A DNA stretch of 61,753 nucleotides. It comes from RGIG4034 sp045628945 (lineage in GTDB: Bacteria; Bacillota; Clostridia; Lachnospirales; Lachnospiraceae). The notes under the pieces were generated by a model, which saw only the letters and a list, made by a program, of their open reading frames with translations, was not told the DNA's origin and ran no database searches. Shown here one piece after another: positions 33,058-41,365 of this stretch (position 1 is the stretch's first letter; each line of letters opens with the position of its first letter). A program made the position numbers and the translations under genes. Location of the stretch: positions 1 through 61,753 of the forward strand of contig JAZQQG010000018.1 of the NCBI GenBank assembly GCA_045628945.1. The letters run 5' to 3'.

Positions 33058-34956
33058 ATGAAATATGTATTGGATGCTTTGGAATGGATTATGAATCAGT
33101 GTTACGGATTGATTGGCAACTACGGGTTTGCCATTGTTCTGTTTACACTAATCAGTAAGATCATCCTTCTGCCGATTTCTGTCTGGGTGCAGAAGAATTC
33201 CATCAAGATGATTGGAATGCAGCCGGAGATAAACGCCATCAAGGTGCGCTTTTTCGGGGATCGTGATGCCATTGCGGATGAGGAGCATAAACTATATAAG
33301 GAGAAAAAGTACAGCCCCTTTGCCGGGCTCATTCCCTTGGTGATTCAGCTTCTTCTTTTGATTGGACTGATTCAGGTTATTCGTACGCAGCTTGGCGGGA
33401 CAGAGATCAATCCGAATTTCTTTGGAATAAACTTAAGCGATGTTCCGAACAAAAAGCATGAAATACTGATTCTTGCACCGATTCTTGCCGGCCTTTCCTC
33501 GTATCTTTTGTGTGTGGTTCAGAATCACAGCAATGTGCTTCAGTCGGAGCAGTCCAAAGCAAACAAGTACGGCACCATGATCTTTTCCGTAGGGCTGTCC
33601 CTGTATCTGGGTTGGTTTGTGCCGGTTGGAGTAGCCATCTATTGGGTATCCAGTAACCTCCTCTCCATTCTGCAGCTCTATCTGATGAATCTTGCCATTA
33701 ATCCAAGAAAATACGTGGATTATGAGGCGCTGGAAGCCAGTAAAAAAGAATTGCAGGCGTTAGAGAAGTTAGGCGGAGGGAAGAAGACTGAGGCCGATCG
33801 TGAGAACGCGAAGCGGGAGAAACAGGATTATAAGCGGCTTTTCTCTGTGGTAAATAAGCATCTGGTATTCTATTCGGAGAGTAGCGGGTTCTACAAATAT
33901 TTCCGCGGAGTGATCGAGTATCTGCTAAAAAATACAAACCTGACGATTCATTATATTACGAGTGATCCCAAGGATCAGATTTTTGAGTTGGCAAAGACGC
34001 AGGAGAAGATTCGTCCGTATTACATCGGGGAGAAGAAACTGATTACCCTGATGATGAAAATGGATGCGGATGTGGTTGTGATGACGATGCCTGACCTGCA
34101 GAACTTTCATATCAAGCGAAGCTATGTGCGTAAAGATATTGAATACATCTTCATTCCCCACAGTATGTGTAGCCTGAATCTTACTATGCGTAAGGCTTCC
34201 ATCGACCATTTCGATACCATTTTCTGCACCGGAAAGCATCAGGTGGAAGAGACCCGAAAGACCGAGGAGGTCTACGGACTTCCGGCAAAGGAACTGGTGG
34301 AGTGGGGCTATTGTCTTTTAGACCAGATGCGTAGCGATTATCGCGCCTCCAGACAGACTGAGAAAAAAGAAAAGACGGTTTTGGTGGCGCCCTCCTGGCA
34401 GAAGGACAATATTGTGGATAGCTGTTTGACGGAGATTTTGGACAGCCTGGTAGGACGCGGTCACAAGATTATCGTGCGCCCGCATCCTCAGCACGTGAAG
34501 CATGAGCCGCAGCATATGGAAGAGTTGAAGCGTAAATATGCCGAGAATCCCGAGATTGAGATTCAGACGGATTTCTCCTCTGATAAGACGGTTTTTGATG
34601 CGGATATGATGATTACCGACTGGTCCGGTATCGCTTATGAGTATTCGTTTACCACCTATCGACCGGTACTGTTTATGGATACCCCGGTGAAAATTATGAA
34701 TCCGGAGTACGAGAAGCTTCAGATTCCTCCTTTCAATGTATGGATGCGTGAGAAGATGGGGCGTGTTCTTGCGGTTTCGGATGCAGCCAAGGCAGGAGAT
34801 GCGGTCGAGGAACTTCTGAAGGCCGCACCGGAATATGAGAAACAACTGGAGAGCCTTGCAAATGAGTATGTCTATCATTTGGATTGCAGTGGCGAGGTCG
34901 GCGCGAAGTATATCATTGCGCAGGTAAAGAAGCAGATTAGTAAGAAGAAAGAGTAA
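33058..34956 (+). CDS. Fusion of YidC/Oxa1 insertase and CDP-glycerol glycerophosphotransferase-like domain
   Basis: A 632-residue single frame with two unrelated parts. Residues ~1-225 are YidC/Oxa1-like: an early span FAIVLFTLISKIILLP, the conserved KNSIKM...QPEI loop, the YSPFAGLIPLVIQ stretch, and the late VGVAIYWVSSNLL span. A charged linker (about 225-260) leads to residues ~260-630, which match the TagF/TarF type glycerophosphotransferase: PHSMCSLNL, a WGYCLLDQM stretch, RPHPQH, and the DADMMITDWSGIAYEY donor-binding signature. The frame is continuous, with no stop or frameshift at the junction. It would couple membrane insertion to polymer synthesis, or the YidC part may only anchor the enzyme. 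Neighbours are a sulfatase-fold transferase and a signal peptidase. Confidence 0.88.
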   Translation: MKYVLDALEWIMNQCYGLIGNYGFAIVLFTLISKIILLPISVWVQKNSIKMIGMQPEINAIKVRFFGDRDAIADEEHKLYKEKKYSPFAGLIPLVIQLLLLIGLIQVIRTQLGGTEINPNFFGINLSDVPNKKHEILILAPILAGLSSYLLCVVQNHSNVLQSEQSKANKYGTMIFSVGLSLYLGWFVPVGVAIYWVSSNLLSILQLYLMNLAINPRKYVDYEALEASKKELQALEKLGGGKKTEADRENAKREKQDYKRLFSVVNKHLVFYSESSGFYKYFRGVIEYLLKNTNLTIHYITSDPKDQIFELAKTQEKIRPYYIGEKKLITLMMKMDADVVVMTMPDLQNFHIKRSYVRKDIEYIFIPHSMCSLNLTMRKASIDHFDTIFCTGKHQVEETRKTEEVYGLPAKELVEWGYCLLDQMRSDYRASRQTEKKEKTVLVAPSWQKDNIVDSCLTEILDSLVGRGHKIIVRPHPQHVKHEPQHMEELKRKYAENPEIEIQTDFSSDKTVFDADMMITDWSGIAYEYSFTTYRPVLFMDTPVKIMNPEYEKLQIPPFNVWMREKMGRVLAVSDAAKAGDAVEELLKAAPEYEKQLESLANEYVYHLDCSGEVGAKYIIAQVKKQISKKKE

Positions 34957-34979
34957 TAACCGCAAAATAGGTATTCGCT

Positions 34980-36833
34980 ATGTTAACTTACAACAGTACA
35001 TTGTCGGAACTGTATAATAACCCCATCGGCCGGGATATCATGGATAAGCTCCTTCTGTCCATGGGAATGTCTTCCCGGTTGCTTACGAATCCCATCATAG
35101 GGCGCCGGAAACTTAAGACCGTTCGCAAACTGGTTGGAAAGAAGCTGGGAGACGGATTCTTTGAGGCGTTCTTAGAACTTCTCAACACCGAGCAGGACCG
35201 TGTAAGCCCCCGTGAGGACGGGGAGATTACCCGGGCGTGGTGGAAGGAGGCCGTATTCTATCAGATCTATCCGCGCTCGTTTTGCGATTCGAACGGAGAC
35301 GGAGTCGGGGATCTGCGTGGAATCATCAGCAAATTGGACTATTTGAAGGACCTGGGAGTTGACGCACTGTGGTTATCTCCAATCTATGACTCTCCGCAGG
35401 ATGATAACGGATATGATATTCGGGATTATCGTAAGATCTGTGAGGAATTCGGAAGTCTGGAGGAGTTCCGGGAATTGCTTTCGGAGGTTCACAACCGGGA
35501 GATGCATCTGATTATGGATCTTGTGGTGAATCATACCTCCGATGAGCACGAATGGTTTCAGACAGCGCTGTCAGAACCTAACAGTAAGTACCGCAAGTAT
35601 TATTATTTTAGAAATGACACAGATGTCATACCCAACAATTGGACCTCCTTTTTCTCGGGACCGGCTTGGAATGAATACGAGGAGAACGACAAACGGCTTT
35701 GGGCTCTGCATTCGTTTTCCAAGAAGCAGATGGATTTGAATTGGACGAATCCGGAGGTGCGGGAGGACGTTATCGACATGATCCGCTGGTGGCTTGCGAT
35801 GGGCGTGGATGGTTTCCGGATGGATGTCATCAACCTGATTTCGAAGCGGGACGGCCTGCCGGATGGCGATTCGACGATTGGAGAGATGATGGGAGTGCGC
35901 GGAATCGAGAATTATTTCTACGGACCGAAGCTCCATGAGTATCTGCGACAGATTCAGTCCGAGGCCTTCGCACCCTATAATGCCTTCTCCGTCGGTGAGA
36001 CCCCGGGACTTGGTATGAATATGTGCCGTCTGGTGACGGATGAGACGCGAAAAGAGTTGGATATGGTCTTCAACTTCGACCATCTGGAAAGTCCCGGTCA
36101 TACGCGTTTCGAGGACTACCGATACGATACGGAATATCTGAAAAAATACATGATTGACTGGCAAAGTCACTACGGAAAAGGCTGTTGGATGAGCCTGTTT
36201 TACAATAATCACGACAATCCGAAGATGATCAGCAAGATTTCAACGGATCAATCGGAAGCCTCTGCTATCGGACGAATGTTGGCCGTACTCCAATTTACCT
36301 CCCGGGGAACTCCGTTTCTGTTCCAAGGGGATGAGATGGGCCTTGTAAATTCGGAATTCCGTTCGATGGATGAGATTACCGATGTGGAATCGAAGGGAGA
36401 GTACCGGAAATTGCTCGAAGCCGGCAAGACGGAGGATGAAGCCTTTGCCATTGTTTTGGCGGGAACCAGAGAACATGGTCGCGTGCTGCTTCCCTGGAAT
36501 CCGTCCCTGGGGGTTCATCCGGAGAGACTTCGTCAGAGGGTTGACAAGAAACTGACGGAGATCTACCAGGATTTGATTTTCCTACGAAAAGAGTATCGGG
36601 ACAGTCTCGTGTACGGAACCTTTCAGGTGCTTCGAGACAAGAAGGGCGTATTCACCTACGAAAGAGTCGGTACCGAACGCTTCGTGGTGGATATCAATCT
36701 TTCGAATCGTGAGCAGAAGAGCTTTGAGCCAAAAAAACAGGAGGCTTTTGAACTGGTTTTTTCCACCACCGGAATGGCAACGGAGAAGTTAGCCCCCTAT
36801 GAGGCGCAGATTTGGATGGAAGTGCAGGAATAG
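34980..36833 (+). CDS. GH13 alpha-glucosidase (oligo-1,6-glucosidase-like)
   Basis: A 617-residue cytoplasmic enzyme with no signal peptide. The first ~80 residues are a helical extension beginning TLSELYNNPIG, a kind of N-terminal add-on I recall from other glycosidases. The GH13 barrel begins at WWKEAVFYQIYPRSF, with the Asp-Gly-rich calcium loop SNGDGVGDLRG. The catalytic residues are Asp282 (GFRMDV), Glu340 (VGET) and Asp412 (NHDNP). This set fits the alpha-glucosidase subfamily that cleaves short alpha-linked sugars. It starts 23 nt after the YidC fusion gene, with no terminator seen between, so it may share the transcript. A link to the polymer genes is not evident. Confidence 0.92.
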   Translation: MLTYNSTLSELYNNPIGRDIMDKLLLSMGMSSRLLTNPIIGRRKLKTVRKLVGKKLGDGFFEAFLELLNTEQDRVSPREDGEITRAWWKEAVFYQIYPRSFCDSNGDGVGDLRGIISKLDYLKDLGVDALWLSPIYDSPQDDNGYDIRDYRKICEEFGSLEEFRELLSEVHNREMHLIMDLVVNHTSDEHEWFQTALSEPNSKYRKYYYFRNDTDVIPNNWTSFFSGPAWNEYEENDKRLWALHSFSKKQMDLNWTNPEVREDVIDMIRWWLAMGVDGFRMDVINLISKRDGLPDGDSTIGEMMGVRGIENYFYGPKLHEYLRQIQSEAFAPYNAFSVGETPGLGMNMCRLVTDETRKELDMVFNFDHLESPGHTRFEDYRYDTEYLKKYMIDWQSHYGKGCWMSLFYNNHDNPKMISKISTDQSEASAIGRMLAVLQFTSRGTPFLFQGDEMGLVNSEFRSMDEITDVESKGEYRKLLEAGKTEDEAFAIVLAGTREHGRVLLPWNPSLGVHPERLRQRVDKKLTEIYQDLIFLRKEYRDSLVYGTFQVLRDKKGVFTYERVGTERFVVDINLSNREQKSFEPKKQEAFELVFSTTGMATEKLAPYEAQIWMEVQE

Positions 36834-36856
36834 AGCAAGGAAACCAAAATTCCTTA

Positions 36857-36885
36857 TTTTCAAACGCAAGGTTATCTGTTATAAT
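36857..36885 (+). promoter_or_regulatory. Promoter of fba
   Basis: TTTTCA at 36857-36862 and a perfect TATAAT at 36880-36885 are 17 bp apart; a TG dinucleotide at 36877-36878 gives an extended -10. It lies 57 bp before the fba start. Confidence 0.75.
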
Positions 36886-36941
36886 GGTTTCTGTTGAAAA
36901 TTCTTTTTTTCACATAGAGAATAGAAAGGAAGGTATATGTT

Positions 36942-37910
36942 ATGCCATTAGTAACAACCAAAGACATGTTTGCGAAGGCTTATGACGGCGGATACGCTAT
37001 CGGTGCTTTCAACGTAAACAACATGGAAATCGTTCAGGGTATTACTGAAGCTGCAGGCGAATTAAACAGCCCTGTTATTCTTCAGGTATCCAAGGGTGCG
37101 CGTGCTTACGCTAATCACACCTATCTTGTAAAGCTCGTTGAGGCTGCTGTAATCGAGAATCCTCAGATCCCCATCGCTCTTCATCTGGATCACGGTGATT
37201 CCTTCGAATTATGTAAGAGCTGTATCGACGGTGGTTTCACCTCCGTTATGATCGATGCTTCTTCCAAGTCTTTCGAAGACAACATCGCTCTGACCAAGCA
37301 GGTTGTAGAGTATGCTCACGCTCATGGCGTTGTAGTAGAGGCTGAGTTAGGTACCTTAGCAGGTATCGAGGACGAGGTTGTTGTAGAAGCTGGTCATGAA
37401 GCTTACACCAAGCCTGAAGATGTAGAAGAGTTCGTTGACAGAACCGGATGTGACTCCCTTGCAATTGCAATCGGAACCTCTCACGGTGCTTACAAGTTTA
37501 CCGCTGCTCAGTGTACCAGAAACGCTGAGGGTATCCTTGTTCCCCCTCCCCTTCGTTTCGGCGTTCTTGAGGAGTGCATTAAGCGTCTTCCCGGCTTCCC
37601 TATCGTTCTTCATGGTTCCTCTTCCGTTCCTCAGGAATTCGTTAAGATGGTTAACCAGTATGGCGGTAACATGCCTGATGCTGTTGGTATTCCTGAAGAG
37701 CAGTTACGTGAGGCTGCTAAGCTTGCTGTATGTAAGATTAATATCGATTCCGATATCCGTCTTGCTATGACCGGTAACATCAGAAAGTACTACGCTGAGC
37801 ATCCGGATCACTTCGATCCTCGCCAGTACTTAAAGCCCGCTCGTCAGGCTGTTAAGGATATGGTTGCTCATAAGATTAAGTACGTTCTTGGTTCCGAGAA
37901 CAAGATCTGA
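36942..37910 (+). CDS. fba: Class II fructose-bisphosphate aldolase
   Basis: A 322-residue glycolytic aldolase that splits fructose 1,6-bisphosphate using zinc. The start AFNVNNMEI, the active-site HLDHGDSFE, the zinc ligands in VEAELGT and the phosphate-binding HGSSSVPQEF, followed by KINIDSD, are all present. Codon use is as strongly biased as in tuf and the ribosomal genes, unlike the genes on either side, so it is highly expressed. It has its own extended -10 promoter and a strong terminator, so it is a single-gene unit. Confidence 0.97.
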   Translation: MPLVTTKDMFAKAYDGGYAIGAFNVNNMEIVQGITEAAGELNSPVILQVSKGARAYANHTYLVKLVEAAVIENPQIPIALHLDHGDSFELCKSCIDGGFTSVMIDASSKSFEDNIALTKQVVEYAHAHGVVVEAELGTLAGIEDEVVVEAGHEAYTKPEDVEEFVDRTGCDSLAIAIGTSHGAYKFTAAQCTRNAEGILVPPPLRFGVLEECIKRLPGFPIVLHGSSSVPQEFVKMVNQYGGNMPDAVGIPEEQLREAAKLAVCKINIDSDIRLAMTGNIRKYYAEHPDHFDPRQYLKPARQAVKDMVAHKIKYVLGSENKI

Positions 37911-37935
37911 TCTTAGCACAATCTAAGAAAAACGT

Positions 37936-37966
37936 AAGGGCTGTGATTCGTCACAGCCCTTTTTTA
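37936..37966 (+). terminator. Rho-independent terminator after fba
   Basis: AAGGGCTGTGA pairs perfectly with TCACAGCCCTT around a TTCG tetraloop, and the stem runs into TTTTTT. This is one of the strongest terminators in the window. Confidence 0.95.
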
Positions 37967-38056
37967 TTTCCAAAAATGTGATACACTATTGTATGCATAA
38001 GAAGGACCGCCCGTCCGGCGGCTTTCAAACAAGTAAAATAAGACGGGGAGACCCTT

Positions 38057-39304
38057 ATGAAGACTTCTGCAACAATACGTGCCTGTTTCGTAAGCTATAT
38101 GGTGCAGGCCATCGTGAATAATTTTTTGCCGTTGCTGTTCTTAACGCTGGAATTGCAATATCATATTCCAATCGAGCAGATTACCGTACTGATTATGGTA
38201 AATTTCGCTATTCAGCTTACCGTGGATATGACTTCCGTGTGGTTCGTTGATCGCATTGGATATCGTGCGTCGGTGATTCTGGCCCATCTGATGGCGGGAA
38301 TGGGACTTCTTTGCCTGGGAATTCTGCCCAATCTTCTGTCCAATGCCTATCTCGGTGTCTGTATTGCGGTAGCGATGTATGCCGTTGGCGGAGGCCTTTT
38401 GGAGGTTGTGGTAAGCCCGATTGTGGAAGCTTGTCCCACCGAGCATAAGAGCGCAACCATGAGCCTTTTGCATTCCTTCTATTGCTGGGGACAGGTCCTG
38501 GTCGTATTGCTGTCCACCCTTTTCTTTGCAGGCTTTGGAATCCGTAATTGGGCGATTCTTTCCTGCATTTGGGCGGTCGTTCCTCTTGTGAATATGATTC
38601 CTTTTTTCTTCGTGCCGCTCTATCGATTGGAAGGAGAAGCTACAGACAACAAAAAAGGATTCCTGTTGCGAAATCCCATGTTTTGGCTGATGTTCGGTAT
38701 GATGTTGGCAGCAGGGGCCTCGGAACTGGGAATGAGCCAGTGGGCCAGTGCCTATGCGGAACGGGGACTTGGAATCTCCAAAACCATGGGAGATCTGTGT
38801 GGCCCGATGTTCTTTGCGATTCTGATGGGACTTGCCCGGGTGGTCTACGCAACCCTTGGGAAAAGAATACGTTTGGAGCGTTTTATCGCAGGAAGCCTGT
38901 TTTTGTGCGTGTTTTCTTATCTTTTGGCGGGATTGTCGCCGATTCCGGAATTGGGACTTCTTGCCTGTGGCCTGTGTGGTTTCTCCGTCGGGGTTCTCTG
39001 GCCGGGAACCTATAGCAATGCCATTGCCCGCATTCCAAACGGAGGGACAAGACTCTTTGCCCTGCTTGCCTTTGCCGGAGATATGGGGTGCATTACGGGA
39101 CCGACCTTAATCGGCCTGATTGCAGGTGCAGGACAGACCGGTGCGGAAGGAATGGGACTTCAACGAGGAATGCTTTGCTCAGCCGTCTTTCCGGTGGTGA
39201 TGTTACTTCTTCTTTTCCTTAGTCAGCGTAAGTGTCCTGGAACCGGGACAGGTGCTCAAAAGGAAGAATCTGTCGACCACGGTACAGACCGCAACCGTCA
39301 TTGA
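38057..39304 (+). CDS. Major facilitator superfamily transporter
   Basis: A 415-residue protein with about twelve membrane spans. The loop between spans 2 and 3 has VDRIGYRAS, the usual MFS position of the GxxxDRxGRR-type motif, and the two halves are joined by a charged loop near residue 195. GGGAG precedes the ATG. The substrate cannot be assigned. The last ~86 bases overlap, on the opposite strand, the end of the (p)ppGpp synthetase-like gene; the overlap covers the hydrophilic C-terminal tail after the last span. Confidence 0.85.
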   Translation: MKTSATIRACFVSYMVQAIVNNFLPLLFLTLELQYHIPIEQITVLIMVNFAIQLTVDMTSVWFVDRIGYRASVILAHLMAGMGLLCLGILPNLLSNAYLGVCIAVAMYAVGGGLLEVVVSPIVEACPTEHKSATMSLLHSFYCWGQVLVVLLSTLFFAGFGIRNWAILSCIWAVVPLVNMIPFFFVPLYRLEGEATDNKKGFLLRNPMFWLMFGMMLAAGASELGMSQWASAYAERGLGISKTMGDLCGPMFFAILMGLARVVYATLGKRIRLERFIAGSLFLCVFSYLLAGLSPIPELGLLACGLCGFSVGVLWPGTYSNAIARIPNGGTRLFALLAFAGDMGCITGPTLIGLIAGAGQTGAEGMGLQRGMLCSAVFPVVMLLLLFLSQRKCPGTGTGAQKEESVDHGTDRNRH

Positions 39305-40208
39305 TTAAGGAGTTGTTGGCGGCAGCGAACATATTGACATCCAGGGTCGATAGGTCTAATTGCTGAAGCTTCATCACGCGCTCATAGGCCTCGTCGAAGT
39401 AGATACATTCACCGACGGGAATCTCATCTCGACGCATGCGGTTGTTTTCCTGCTTTTTTTCGTAGCCTAGGTGATTGGCGGGACCGATCTCGGCATGGTC
39501 GTCCATATCCTTGGTACGAAGCTGCAGTTCAATGTAGCAGCGTGCAATATTGTCGTACAGCGTGATATGCAGGGACTCATAGCCTAAGGGCCTGCGGTTC
39601 ACGATATAGTCGCGGTAGTAGGGGCGAATCATGGGAGAGAGCGAAGGAGAATCCTTTTCCTCCGGCATTCCCGAAAGCTCGGCGGTAAAACCCCGTTCCT
39701 CAAAGAAGGCGGGCAGCGCCTCCGCAATTTGATACAGGATCGCAAGCTCTGCCTCCCGGGAGGTTTCTCCGGGTTTTAAGTGACATTTCGGCAGGGAAAT
39801 AACAATACGATAAGCCAGCAGGTCTCGGAAACAGGAGAGCTGCTTTTTTAATTGGGGAACGGACGGATAGGTGCCGTTTTCCTTGTAGTAATTATAGATA
39901 TACTCAACGACGTAACCGTTGAACTTTTCCTCGGAACGGATGAGGGACTTAATGCGCCCTTTGAAGGTGAAGGCAAGATAGGGATACTCCTGCACCATAT
40001 ACTCGTAGAACTCACGGATTCGATGAGACTGGGAGGATAAGAAGTCCGAGTGCTCCAGAAGGCCTGTAATCTGTAACAGGAAGTTGCAATGGGCCAGATC
40101 GATCTGGTTGCCGGTCTGAATGGCACTTTTCTTCAGGTCATCGGTGTACTGTAATAGGATTTTTAATACGGTGTCTCCATTGTAGAGATAGTCATTGAGT
40201 GTAATCAT
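39219..40208 (-). CDS. RelA/SpoT-type (p)ppGpp synthetase domain protein
   Basis: A 329-residue protein without an HD hydrolase, TGS or ACT domain, so a small alarmone synthetase type with an unusual ~90-residue N-terminal extension. The synthetase signatures are GRIKSLIRSEEKF, RDLLAYRI, a GYESLH segment and IELQLRTKDMDDHAE, where the QLRT block carries the usual EIQVRT place. It should make ppGpp or pppGpp from GTP/GDP and ATP. The ATG at 40208 is preferred over TTG 40214. It lies 6 nt after the beta-helix lipoprotein gene on the same strand, so the two are probably co-transcribed, and its end overlaps the MFS gene tail to tail. Confidence 0.88.
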   Translation of the reverse strand: MITLNDYLYNGDTVLKILLQYTDDLKKSAIQTGNQIDLAHCNFLLQITGLLEHSDFLSSQSHRIREFYEYMVQEYPYLAFTFKGRIKSLIRSEEKFNGYVVEYIYNYYKENGTYPSVPQLKKQLSCFRDLLAYRIVISLPKCHLKPGETSREAELAILYQIAEALPAFFEERGFTAELSGMPEEKDSPSLSPMIRPYYRDYIVNRRPLGYESLHITLYDNIARCYIELQLRTKDMDDHAEIGPANHLGYEKKQENNRMRRDEIPVGECIYFDEAYERVMKLQQLDLSTLDVNMFAAANNSLINDGCGLYRGRQILPFEHLSRFQDTYAD

Positions 40209-40214
40209 GGGCAA

Positions 40215-41204
40215 TTATTCTTCGCTTCCGTCCTCGTCGGTATCATCTTTGTCCGCGAAGGCAGCAGCACCTAAGTTGTTGGAGTTTGCAATATCATTGG
40301 GGGAGAGGTTGTTGAAGGTCCCCTTGTACAGTGTGACCGTAAAACCTTCCGCATAGTTGGCAAAAGAACCATCGTAGTAATTTACCACTGCGTTGTCATG
40401 GTTAATCTTCAATACCGAGTAGCCTTCTTCGGAAACGGCATGGAACACGCCACTGTAGAGGTTCATGGTACCGGAATTGATCATAACATTCGATTCGTTT
40501 ACCGTGTGGGTAATGTCGCAATTTGAAATGTTCACTACGGAGTAGTTGTTGGAACTGTTCCATAAGGTAACACTTGCGGTGCTGTTTGTGAGGGTTACAC
40601 CATCCAGGGTAAGGGTTCCGTAGTTTGTAACGGTCTTCGAATTCTCACCGGTCACGGTGTTCTGCAGGGTTCCTTCGCCATTGATGGTAAGGTTTCCGCG
40701 ATTGGTAATGGTATCCACGCCTTTGCCGTCGATGGTATGACCGTTCAGATTCAGAATAATCTTGGCATCCCCCGGTACAATGACATGTCCTTCCACATCC
40801 GCCCAGAGATCCACAACCTCGGTCACGCCGACCGTAGCATCATCAAAAGCCTCCTGAAGACTGTTGTAGGAGAGATTGTTCATCTTGATATGAGCCTTGG
40901 TGGGGGTGAAGTCTACGGTAACCGTTAAGTCCGTTGTGGTGGTTGCATCATACTGAACGGACCAGGAGGCATCGTCCCAGTGGGGATGCGCGGCTTCGCT
41001 ACCTTTTACCGACACGCAGTCGTAGTGCTGTCCATCGGGCAGTTCATCGGTCTCCACACCGTCAATGGTGTAGGTGGCATTTATTTTCACTTGCACCTGC
41101 GCGGGCGTATCGTTTGTTTTGGTCGGAGCCTTTTTCTTACCGCAGCCGGTGAAGGCAACGGTCAAGCAGAGTGCGGATGCAAGCAGCAAAATTCTTTTTT
41201 TCAT
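40215..41204 (-). CDS. Lipoprotein with beta-helix-like repeats
   Basis: A 329-residue lipoprotein. The ATG at 41204 has GAGAGGT upstream and yields KKR, a hydrophobic core and FTGC lipobox; a longer frame from 41348 is not supported. After a short spacer, residues ~80-140 are beta-rich, and residues ~150-300 consist of repeated short strands of the type LTINGEGT / LTLDGVTLTN / VNISNCDI, a pattern typical of right-handed parallel beta-helices. It ends in an acidic tail. Function is not known. It is divergent from the FAD enzyme gene. Confidence 0.82.
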   Translation of the reverse strand: MKKRILLLASALCLTVAFTGCGKKKAPTKTNDTPAQVQVKINATYTIDGVETDELPDGQHYDCVSVKGSEAAHPHWDDASWSVQYDATTTTDLTVTVDFTPTKAHIKMNNLSYNSLQEAFDDATVGVTEVVDLWADVEGHVIVPGDAKIILNLNGHTIDGKGVDTITNRGNLTINGEGTLQNTVTGENSKTVTNYGTLTLDGVTLTNSTASVTLWNSSNNYSVVNISNCDITHTVNESNVMINSGTMNLYSGVFHAVSEEGYSVLKINHDNAVVNYYDGSFANYAEGFTVTLYKGTFNNLSPNDIANSNNLGAAAFADKDDTDEDGSEE

Positions 41205-41242
41205 AGTCTGGTACCTCTCAATCGAAATCCATAAACAAGAAC

Positions 41243-41271
41243 ATTTTAGCACAAGCGTAAGGGACGGGCAA
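41243..41271 (-). promoter_or_regulatory. Promoter of the beta-helix lipoprotein / (p)ppGpp synthetase pair
   Basis: On the - strand TTGCCC (41271-41266) and TAAAAT (41248-41243) are 17 bp apart and end 39 bp before the lipoprotein start. Confidence 0.7.
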
Positions 41272-41286
41272 GAAGATAGTCTTTTC

Positions 41287-41339
41287 TTGCAAAAACGGTG
41301 AAAAAAAGGTAAAATTAGAGTGTATCGCCTGAGGCGATA
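41287..41339 (+). promoter_or_regulatory. Promoter and 5' hairpin of the FAD enzyme gene
   Basis: TTGCAA (41287-41292) and TAAAAT (41310-41315) are spaced 17 bp. The expected start (~41322) is immediately followed by a perfect hairpin, TATCGCC-TGA-GGCGATA (41323-41339). A hairpin right at the mRNA 5' end often protects from 5'-dependent decay; that role is inferred. Confidence 0.7.
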
Positions 41340-41365
41340 GGAAACCACACATGGGGGTGTTGTGT

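Noticed and set aside
37967..38056. Riboswitch or small RNA between fba and the MFS gene
   Set aside because: Only a short CCGCC/GGCGG hairpin was seen; nothing matches a riboswitch core that I recognise.
40209..40214. TTG at 40214 as start of the (p)ppGpp synthetase-like gene
   Set aside because: ATG 40208 is two codons later and a more usual start; the TTG only lengthens the protein by two residues.
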